From contig CM064560.1 in NCBI GenBank assembly GCA_032716605.1, positions 13,910,040 to 13,974,039 of the forward strand: a DNA stretch of 64,000 nucleotides, given 5' to 3'. Positions 56,281 through 64,000 of this stretch are shown in pieces (positions within the stretch are counted from its first letter, which is position 1; each line of letters opens with the position of its first letter). Below the pieces are notes generated by a model that made no database searches, had not been told where the DNA came from, and saw only the letters and a program-made list of their open reading frames with translations. The DNA is from Paralithodes platypus. Its lineage: Eukaryota > Arthropoda > Malacostraca > Decapoda > Lithodidae. The translations under genes were made by a program, and so were the position numbers.

Positions 56281-56778
56281 GAACAGTGCCGAACCAATTC
56301 CTTTAATTGGCCTAATACATGATCAATTGCCCCGATATTGGCACAAGAACTCTTTGTTGTGGTAGATCACCTGTGGTTCCGGAGGCAATGCTTCCGTTGT
56401 TGCTGCTGAAACTGAGATGCCAGGGAAGAAGAAATTAAGGAAAGAAAATACCTAAGAGTTGCCGGCAACGACCAACCTGGAATACCAGCCAACAAGGATT
56501 GCAACCATAAAAGCATGCAACATCGACAGGACGAAAGGAGAAGAAAACCAGAATGGGGAAAGCACCATAGAAAACGTGGCCAACAGGGGAAGCTATCCCA
56601 ACCTTACAGAAGATGCGCATCCAGTTCAAAACATTCCCGATGCCCTTCTGCAACGTGAAATCTCAGCACCTTCCAATATATACCACACAAACCACAACAA
56701 CCAAACCCCACATAACAAATCCCATTCACATCATATACCCCCACAGCACAGCTAGAAATACCAAGAACACACAACCAC

Positions 56779-57738
56779 ATGGCCTCCCTCTACAACGACG
56801 ACACCACCAGTCCTAGGCAAGTTAGGCACCAACATCAACCATGTGCCTCGATAGACTACAATCTAAATAGTGAAGTGTATACACAGGTGCTAACAAAATG
56901 CTTAAACCCAGTGTTAACGTACCTAAAGAACTCATACGACGATGAACTAAACAGGCCAGAAATAGCAGAAAAGCCTCACATGTCCTATGCAAATATCTCT
57001 CAGAACCTGCCCGAATCCAATACCAAAGTAATATCCACGTATGCACTACCCATTCATAAATTCGAAATGCAAATAACCCATAGTGCAACTGGCTCCCTGA
57101 GAGAAAACAAAACCAAAGTATCTACCGTGCCCCTTTTGCCCCGAGATCGTTCACCCGGGTCACCGACAAAAACAGAGTCACTATTCACGCTGAACAAGGT
57201 AGAGTTAAGCATTCAGCCTGCTATCTTAAACCATCTTTTTGGTTCTGAACTCGGTACTCCTAGGTTAGAAAGGAGAATTAATTAAATTGATTGTTGCGAG
57301 GAAGTGATTTCTTTATTCTGTGACTACATCAACTTAAAGGGGACAGAGAATAACTCAATCAGGGTCTACTCCAACTTAAGTGAAACCAAGTTCGAGTCAC
57401 ACAATCAAAGGCAAGACAGGCCCTGTGATGATTATACATCAATCTGTGACCGCATCAACTTTAATGGGACGGAGATTGAGTCACTAGCCTCCTTGTCAGT
57501 CAATGATAAGTTTGACCTAGACCAAGAACTTAGTACTGCTAGTACAAGTCCGCCCAAGCTCCCTAATCTTGGATTTGTACCACAGTACTCTATCGAGATT
57601 CAGGACAGTCATATTTCTAACTACCCACCTATGCCCGGGAAAACGTTATACTTACCTAGTACAGGGGATCCTTTAGTTTCACCCCCCAGATTCAGCGTGG
57701 ATAGTAGTGTCGTGAGTCGCACTAAGACGAGTTCGTGA
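56779..57738 (+). pseudogene. Unrecognised 320-codon frame with one stop
   Basis: Two ORFs (56779-57285 and 57304-57738) lie in the same reading frame, separated only by a TAA at 57283-57285 and six codons. The predicted product is polar, rich in Ser, Thr, Asn and Pro, with several N-x-S/T sites and no membrane segment. I do not recognise a family. Its position upstream of the gypsy primer-binding site suggests that it belongs to a neighbouring retroelement or a long 5' region, but that is a guess. Confidence 0.4.
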
Positions 57739-58834
57739 AAGAGCCGAGCAGAGCGCATCTTGGAATTGTTTGGGCCTGAACCTAGCTGGGACGTGTGAAT
57801 ATCTCAGTGCACCTGTAGTCAAAGGCACGACAGCCCGGTCTCCGCTCAAACTCGTTCTACCAGTGTTTCTACTCTCTACGAAATACTTTAAGTGCTTTTC
57901 CTAGTTCGTAATGGTAACAATGATTACAGTGAGTGTCTAGATTTAGGTACGTCAAGGTTCACTCCTAAATTAACGTCAGACAGAAGAATTTTCCTCTCTT
58001 CCCTTCTTTATTTATTGTCCGTTGCTCCATTTGCGGGAGACCAAAACACACTCTATCTTGTGGAAAATATGTATATACTTCCTTGAATTCAGGTTCCTGG
58101 ACTCCTCGCATAGGATATATATATACATATATCTTTTCCAGGTATAAAGACATAAACTTACATGTAAATCTCGAACACTTCGTGCAGACCTAAGTTTATG
58201 AGTTCCAAATCATTTTGGGTACAGATCCAATAGTGAAAGTTTCGTCGCAGAGCTAAGTGTTTCTCAGTCACGTATAGTTGACTAATATAATTATCCTACC
58301 GTGATGAATCCGATTTTCGTCCTTGTCACCATTGAGTTATTACAGTTTATAAACTTATTCAAGTTGCATTAACTTATCGTTCGTTTTGAGATTACATATT
58401 ATCCTATTGTCCATAACCATCAGAACCATGGTTCTAGTGTCGCAGTAACTGTTGTTTCCTTACGTTCGAGCCATATTTGAGTGCTTTGCATATTTACTTC
58501 AGGACTTTATTTCTTGTGATTTGAGACTTATTATCTCTGTGTGTGTATCTACTACTTATATGTGCTTCGTAACATTATTCTTATTTGTATATGATTGTCA
58601 TTCTTATTTCTCCAGAGACTTATTGAGATTGTACCCTAGCAATTAAGAAATGAAACTTATGTATCCTATCTATATGTGTTTTGTGTCCATTGTTTATTAC
58701 TTGTGTGTTGATTAAGAGAATTAAGGCCGGTCCTCACCCAGTGGAGAGGTACCTAAGTTGACGATAAATGCGGATCCCTAAGTTGGGAATCGCAATCAGG
58801 CTATCTCACGTTTCTTGAAAACGTGGCATAACAC
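57739..58834 (+). other. Probable 5' LTR region of a gypsy element
   Basis: No ORF of note. The stretch ends in GCATAACA directly before a primer-binding site at 58835, as expected for the 3' edge of a 5' LTR. The LTR's left edge is not identifiable because the 3' LTR lies outside the window. Confidence 0.4.
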
Positions 58835-58848
58835 TGGTGGCAGCGGTG
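58835..58848 (+). promoter_or_regulatory. Primer-binding site matching tRNA-Leu
   Basis: TGGTGGCAGCGGTG is complementary to a tRNA 3' end reading CACCGCTGCCACCA, which is the acceptor/T-stem end of eukaryotic tRNA-Leu (AAG type). LTR retrotransposons prime minus-strand DNA synthesis from such a site one or a few bases after the 5' LTR. Confidence 0.7.
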
Positions 58849-58911
58849 TCTCAACTCGGGGAGACGACCTTCGTTTCTCTATCTCACTCAGTATAATCAA
58901 TACACAAATAC

Positions 58912-59484
58912 AATGGCAGGGAAGTCAAATGAGATTATTCCTTTCAAGCCATAGGATCATGATATTAATACTTATCTGAAAGTTGTCAAGCCCGTGCTTA
59001 ACATAGTTTTCAAGGATGACAAAACTTCCAAAATGTACACAGTAGTAATGAAGTTGGGACATTTCTGGTTATGTGCGTGACACCCCCAACTTGACTTGGG
59101 CTCAATTTGAAGCGTATACGAAAAATGCTATCAATCCTTCTTTCGGTAAGGTCATTGCGAATCAATAATTCCACAATATGCAGTTCAATGGTAACTTAGT
59201 TGCTACAATTAGTCAGTTGAATCAACTAGTTGTCACAGCGTTTCCTATCGATACTGCGGCCGCAAGGAAAAGAATGTATTCAGCGCGTTACTACGAATCT
59301 TACCAGCAAGTGTAAGGGATCATTTTGCGATCGCAAATCAAGTCAAGATAACCAATATATCAGACCACCAATTCACCTTGCCAACAGGGTTAACCATAGG
59401 AGAATTAGAACCTCATGACGAAGACCTGTCACCTCCAGACGAAGAAGTTTCTCCCCCAGCACCAAAATTCCCTGACACAAAAGA
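58912..59484 (+). pseudogene. Ty3/gypsy gag-like fragment
   Basis: From ATGGCAGGGAAGTCAAAT the frame has stops and shifts within the first 100 codons. Later blocks (LVATISQLNQLVVTAFPIDTA and LLRILPASVRDHFAIANQ, joined by a frame change) resemble a gag capsid region. The end (TLPTGLTIGELEPHDEDL and Pro/Glu-rich) could be gag or the protease-RT linker. An RTE LINE starts immediately after 59484. Nonfunctional. Confidence 0.55.
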
Positions 59485-59503
59485 GAAAGAGGTCCTGGAA
59501 GTG

Positions 59504-59908
59504 TTAGTGAATGCCAAACTGGATGTATGTGGAATGACTGAGACCAAATGGAGGGGTTCTGATGTGAGAGAGTGGGAGTGTGGAATGTGTGTGTGTGCTG
59601 GAGTGAGTGAGGGAGTAGCGAGAGAAGGTGAGTGTTTGTTTGTAAGAAACAAATGGAAGGAGCGTGTAAGAGACTATGGGTCAGTGGGTTCAAGGATTGT
59701 GTGGGTGAGAATGAAAGTAGGAATACAAACGTGTGTGATTGTGTGTGTCTATGCTGCGACAGAGGATAAACCTGTAAGAGAGAAAGAGGAGTTCTGGGTG
59801 AAAGTGGAGGCGTGCCTGGATAAGTTTGGCAAGATCGAAAGAATATTTCTTATTGGGGATATGAATGGGAAGATGGGTCATAAGAAAGTTGATGGAGTGG
59901 GATGGTAA
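59504..59908 (+). pseudogene. RTE-like LINE endonuclease, 5'-truncated
   Basis: The frame (with about 10 codons of gypsy sequence upstream) encodes DVCGMTETKWRGSDV, with the catalytic Glu in ETKW, then RIVWVRMKVG, VCVYAATEDK and FLIGDMNGKMGH, the Asp/Asn catalytic block. ETKW plus GDMNGK is characteristic of RTE-group endonucleases. The N-terminal Asn block is missing, and a TAA follows GVGW at 59906-59908. Confidence 0.8.
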
Positions 59909-60112
59909 GGGTTACTGTCAGAGGTGAATGGGAATGGTAGTGCACTTGTGGACATATGTGTGGGGCGGAGGCTGTGGATAGCCAACACCTTCTTCCGACA
60001 CAGAATGATACACAGGTACACATGGAAAGTGGTGTGGAGGAAGAAGGATAAGGATAAGACAGTGGTGGAGCGAAAGGCACTGATTGATTAATATATATGT
60101 GTGGATGAATGA

Positions 60113-61558
60113 ATGAAAACAATTGTCCTGGATGCTAGGGTGTATAGGGGTATTGGAGGGGGTCTGTCTGACCATTATATAGTAGTAGCTAAAATTAGGA
60201 TACAAAATAAGTGGGTGAGGAGAGCTGGAGGGAGGCTAGAGGAAGGTGGAATGGCGAGGAGGGTGGAGAGGCTACAGGAGGAGGAAAGCAGGGAAGAGTA
60301 CAGGAGAGCAGTAGAAGGACGACTAGGTAGGTTTGACCTGGAAGGTATGGAGGAAGTGGAGGAGATGAGCAAAGTGTTTAAGGAAGAGATCTGTGTATCA
60401 TGTGAGGAGGTGTGTGGAGTAAGGAGAAGAGGGAGGGGAGTGAAGGGTACAGCATAGTGGACAGAAGATCGAGGTAAAAATAGCTGTGGAAGACAAGAAG
60501 AAAGCGCATAGAGATTGGTTGGGTAGTAGAGGGAATCAAGATTTGGAGAGACAGAAAGAAGCGTAGTATGTGGAGAAAACGAGAGTGGTGAAGAAAGTAG
60601 TGAGGGAAAGTAAGAGAAGCGTAGATGAGGAATTTGGAAAGAATCTGAGTGTTAAATTGAGGGAGTGTAAGAAACTGTTCTGGAAAGAAGTCAAGAAAGT
60701 TAGGGAAGGTAGCAAGGGAAACAGTAAGGGTGTGAAAGATATTAATGGGCGAGTGCTAGCCGAGAAGTAAGAGAGAGTCGAAAGATGGAGGGAGTACTTC
60801 AACGAATTGCTAAATGTAAGGAATGAAGGGCCAGCAAACATAGTTGGATGGGGTATGGGAGGGAGGAGAAGAAAAGTAGTGGAGGAGGAGATGGGGATCA
60901 GGAGGTCAGAAGTGTGGGAAGCCATGAAAAAAGTGAAGTTGGGGAAAGCACCAGGAATAGATGGAGTGTGTGGGGAAATGCTGAGGTATGGTGGTGAGAT
61001 AGTGATCGAATGGGTATGGAAAATGTGCAAACTAGCATGGCAGAAGGGAAGTGCACCTGATGACTGGAAGACAGGCATAATAGGCCCCCGATATAAGGGG
61101 AAAGAGGAGTGTGTGGTAACCACCAAGGAATATGTCTTCTAAGCATAGTAGGGAAAGTGTACAGTAGGGTAGTGATTGAGAGAGTGAAAGCGAGAACATA
61201 GAAATGGATAGGTGACGAGCAGGGCGATTTTAGGTAGGGAAGAGGATGTGTAGATCAGATTTTTACCCTGAAATGTGTTGTGGAGAAATATCTGGAGAAG
61301 CAACAAAACCTGTATGTTGCCTTTATGGACTTGGAGAAGGCCTATGACAGAGTGGATAGAGAATGTATGTGGAAAGTACTTAGAATATACGGAATAGATA
61401 GCAAGTTGCTGAAAGCAGTGAAGAGCATATATGAGGGTGTAAAGGCAGCAGTACATGTGCAGAATGAGCAGAGCGAGTTCTTTGATCTGAATGTTGGGTT
61501 GAAGCAGGGGTGTGTGATTTCCTGTGGTTGTTTACTGTATATATGGATGGAGTCATGA
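60113..61558 (+). pseudogene. RTE-like LINE linker and reverse transcriptase, N-terminal half
   Basis: Frames at 60113-60457, 60570-60770, 60807-61142 and 61280-61558 carry successive pieces: a charged Arg/Glu linker, LGKAPGIDGVCGEML, PDDWKTGIIGP, and LYVAFMDLEKAYDRVD with LKQGCVIS. They match the copy at 2094 in order. At least three frame changes and several stops are present. Confidence 0.8.
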
Positions 61559-61600
61559 AAGAAATACAAGGAAGAGCAGTGGATGTTGATGTATCACTGA

Positions 61601-62150
61601 TTCAGGGGAGGTGTGGTGGAGTGGTCTTGCCACTGGCCTGGTAATCCAAAGGTCCCGGGTTAAAATTCCGATGTATCAATGGGAAGATATTATTGGGATG
61701 GAATTTGTGCTGTACCTAGTATCAGTGCATTACCACAAGCCCACCGAAACGTCAATAAAATACCCTCATTTTTCCCTGATTAAATAGCACTGTATGAATA
61801 TTCCCATATTCAAAATATGCTATAGGGGTGCAATGCCTGGTGAGTTATCTGCTCAACAGGTGGCATTGTGTGTGTGTAAGTGTGAGAGTCCGAGTGTAGG
61901 GGGTGAGACAGTGAAGCACGGGAACGAGGTAGCTTCAGAGAAGGGGTCGTTTCGGGCCATGAGTGAGCACCGTGCTTCATGTGAAGGCAAGATGGCAAGT
62001 GCTCGTTGTACTCTACGTGCTTCACATGTCTCACTCCCTAGACTGGAACAAGACCTCACGGGCTTCACTGTTCATTGTAAAGCGGTGAATGTTAAGGCTC
62101 TCAGCCTATGCCCGAGAGGAAGTAAGTTGGAAAAAAAAAAAAAAAAAAAA
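61601..62150 (+). mobile_element. tRNA-derived SINE inserted in the RTE LINE
   Basis: The 5' head has an A-box-like TGGTGGAGTGG (61614-61624) and a B-box-like GGTTAAAATTCC (61659-61670) at tRNA spacing. A body of about 450 bp follows (CTGATTAAATAGCACTG, ATATTCAAAATATGCTATAG, CTCTCAGCCTATGCCCGAG), ending in A20 (62131-62150). LINE sequence breaks at GTATCACTGA (61600) and resumes at GGGAGGGAAATGAGTGG (62151). A second copy of the body is at 42555-42902. Confidence 0.85.
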
Positions 62151-62965
62151 GGGAGGGAAATGAGTGGAAGCTGCCTGTACTGCTGTTTGCTGATGATACA
62201 GTTTTGATGAGCGATAATTAATGGGAGTTGCAGGGTCTGGTAAATATATGTTTAGAACAGTGTGCGAAACGGAATCTGAAGGTAAATGCGGGGAAGAGCA
62301 AGGTTATGGTCTTCGAAAGGGGTAAAGCCACAGAGTGTAAGGTGAAGTTGAACGGTCAGGCTATGGAGATTGTCAGCTCATTTAAGTATCTGGGCAGTGT
62401 ATTGAGTAATGATGGGACTATGGATAAAGAAGTGCGGGAGAGGGTGCAACAGGGGAAGAGGGTTGTAGGAACGCTGAAAGCATTTACAAGAAATAGGGTG
62501 GTCAGTATGGAAATGAAGACGTCCTTGCATAACAGCGTGGTAATCCCGACACTGACTTACGGAAGCGAAACATGGACGTTGGTGGAGAGACTCAGACCAA
62601 GAGTGAGAGGGGTGGAAATTAGTTACTTTAGAAGTGCGTGCGGAGTTACATGGAGGGATAGACAGATGAATGAGGAAGTAAGAAGGAGGTGTGGTGTGGA
62701 GGTAGATGTACTGGGAAGTGTGAAAAGGAACACCTTGAGATGGTTCGGCCATATGTAACGTATGGGAAGCGAGAGAATGACTAAGAGAGTGTACGAGAGT
62801 GAGGTGGAAGGACAGAGAGGGAAAGGTAAACCGAAAGAGAGGTGGAAGAATGGAGTGAGGAAGTATATGGATGAAGGCGGTGCTGGTTGGGAGGAGGGCC
62901 GTCGACTGACTGGGGACAGAGGTGCATGGGGGTAGTTCGTTCGTCGCCACACCTTCGAAGGGGAT
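62151..62965 (+). pseudogene. RTE-like LINE reverse transcriptase, C-terminal half
   Basis: Resumes after the SINE with LFADDTVLMSD-type sequence (with a TAA near 62219), then KYLGSVLSNDGTMDKEV, TYGSETWTLVERL, CGVTWRDRQMNEEV and RWFGHM, where a TAA at 62756-62758 truncates it. Downstream sequence still matches the family to the GGCAATAGATAGATAG tail. Confidence 0.82.
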
Positions 62966-62996
62966 CACAGCGTCAGGCAATAGATAGATAGATAGA

Positions 62997-63331
62997 CCCG
63001 AACACTTAACCTGCCAACAAAAAGATGACTTACAACTACTAATGACCTCCTACCAAGATGTCTTCGCCACTTCAGCTAGGGACGTAGGAAAAACTTAAAT
63101 CTTGCAACATCCCATTCATACCGTAGGGCCTCACATTCGCCAACCCATTAGGAGGAAAAAACCCATCCAAAGACAGGAAGAACACGCCCAAGTTCAAGAT
63201 CTGATGGACACGGGTGTTATCCGCTCATCCACCAGTCCATGGTCATCTCCTGTTGTACTCGTAAATGAGAAAGATGGGTCCACTAGATTCTGCATTGACT
63301 ACAGACAATTAAATGACGTCACCATAAAGGG
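62997..63331 (+). pseudogene. Ty3/gypsy reverse transcriptase, N-terminal region
   Basis: LTCQQKDDLQLLMTSYQDVF, then (after a stop near 63098) [41 protein letters not shown] and [19 protein letters not shown]. These are the start of a gypsy RT: the connection region, finger motif and FCIDYRQLN block. It is cut at 63331 by the next RTE insertion and resumes at 63976. Confidence 0.85.
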
Positions 63332-63975
63332 TGTGAGGTGAAGTTGAACGGTCAGGCTATGGAGATCGTCAGCTCTTTTAAGTATCTGCGCAGTGTGTTG
63401 AGTAAAGATGGGACTGTGAATGAGGAGGTGCGGGAGAGGGTGCAACAGGGGAAGAGGGTTGTAGGAACGTTAAAAGCAGTAACAAGAAATAGGGTGGTCA
63501 GTATGGAAGTGAAGAAGTCCTTGCATGACAGTGTGATAATCCCGACACTAACTTACGGAAGCGAAGCATGGACGTTCGAGAAGAGACTTAGACCAAGAGT
63601 GAGAGCGGTGGAAATGAGTTACTTGAGAAGTGCGTGCAGAGTTACATGGAGGGATAGACAGACGAATGAGGAAATAAGAAGGAGGTGTGGTGTGGAGGTA
63701 GATGTGCTGGAAAGTGTAAAAAGGAACAACTTGAGATGGTCCGGCAATATGGAACGTATGGAAAGTGAGAGATTGACTAAGAGGGTGTACGAGAGCGAGG
63801 TGGAAGGACAGAGAGGGAGAGGTGCACCGAAGGAGAGGTGGAAGGATGGAGTGAGGAAGTATATGAATGAAGGCGGTGCTGGTTGGGAGGAGGGGCGTCG
63901 ACTGACTGGGGACAGAGGTGCTTGGGGGCAGTTCGTTCGTGGCCACCCCTTCGGGGATTGCGGCGTCGGGCAATA
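63332..63975 (+). pseudogene. RTE-like LINE, copy 4, inside the gypsy RT
   Basis: A strongly 5'-truncated copy. The frame from 63338 encodes MKLNGQAMEIVSSFKYL, TYGSEAWTFEKRL, CRVTWRDRQTNEEI and RWSGNMERMES, ending in GGAGWEEGRRL and the RGHPFGDCGVGQ C terminus, with no internal stop. The tail is CAATAGATAGATAGATT. The gypsy flanks GTCACCATAAAGGG and GACCATCAAGGGT are near-identical, a likely imperfect target duplication. Confidence 0.88.
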
Positions 63976-64000
63976 GATAGATAGATTGACCATCAAGGGT
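63976..64000 (+). pseudogene. Gypsy RT resuming at window end
   Basis: TTGACCATCAAGGGT repeats the gypsy sequence just before 63332. The remainder of the element lies outside the window. Confidence 0.6.

Larger units (their letters stand above)
59485..62990 (+). mobile_element. RTE-like LINE, copy 3, inside the gypsy element
   Basis: The longest RTE copy: a 5'-truncated endonuclease (59504-59908), a linker, RT (60570-61560), a SINE insertion (61601-62150), RT C terminus (62151-62960) and a (GATA)n-type tail. Gypsy sequence lies to the left (to 59484) and to the right (62997 onward), so the LINE inserted between the gag-like part and RT. Multiple stops and frame changes. Confidence 0.85.

Overview
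This is a repeat-saturated, AT-rich eukaryotic window with arthropod character. It holds CCTAA/TTAGG telomere-type motifs, many non-LTR (LINE) families, DIRS tyrosine-recombinase retrotransposons, tRNA-derived SINEs, a Ty3/gypsy fragment, hAT-like and TTAA-flanked DNA transposons, and long microsatellites and satellites. The abundance of DIRS elements, TTAGG motifs and (AT)n/(TATATACAG)n tracts suggests a crustacean, probably a decapod; that is an inference, because no host gene in the window fixes the species. There are no prokaryotic features, no tRNA or rRNA genes and no CRISPR array.

Layout. 0-5 kb: telomere-like motifs, two tRNA-like SINE heads, and a 93-bp satellite split by an RTE-type LINE. 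5-11 kb: relics of a palindromic TTAA-flanked MITE and of a second repeat family. 11.5-12.4 kb: a non-autonomous DNA transposon with a perfect 8-bp target duplication. 12.6-13.4 kb: a G-rich 70-bp array. 15.4-18.1 kb: a CR1 LINE (minus strand). 18.7-20.6 kb: a 304-bp tandem duplication, two MITE cores and a palindromic minisatellite. 21.2-26.5 kb: a DIRS retrotransposon (minus), its gag interrupted by a LINE with a 9-bp target duplication. 26.8-28.9 kb: a hAT transposon with 13-bp TIRs and an 8-bp target duplication. 31.1-34.2 kb: microsatellites carrying RTE and jockey-like LINEs. 34.5-37.8 kb: a second DIRS copy (minus), its recombinase gene split by a second CR1. 37.8-40.9 kb: an AT-rich I/Nimb-like LINE. 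41.4-42.2 kb: a 57-bp satellite. 42.6-48.3 kb: a SINE, the 5' half of a LINE, minisatellites, and a LINE 3' part. 48.8-52.2 kb: two 215-bp MITEs flanking a 71-bp satellite that was itself made from the MITE centre. 52.2-54.2 kb: the only good host-gene candidate, an AIG1/GIMAP-like GTPase on the minus strand, with a probable frameshift near its C terminus. 54.5-58 kb: microsatellite, tandem repeats, a TTAA-flanked element and unrecognised ORFs. 58-64 kb: a decayed Ty3/gypsy element (primer-binding site matching tRNA-Leu, gag-like, RT start) carrying two RTE insertions, one of which carries a SINE.

The window records a deep stack of nested insertions (SINE in LINE in gypsy; LINE in DIRS gag; CR1 in DIRS recombinase; LINEs in satellites). 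The most unusual point is the link between the palindromic TTAA MITE and the 71-bp satellite: the array is built from the internal segment of the MITE and still ends in an intact MITE right terminus.
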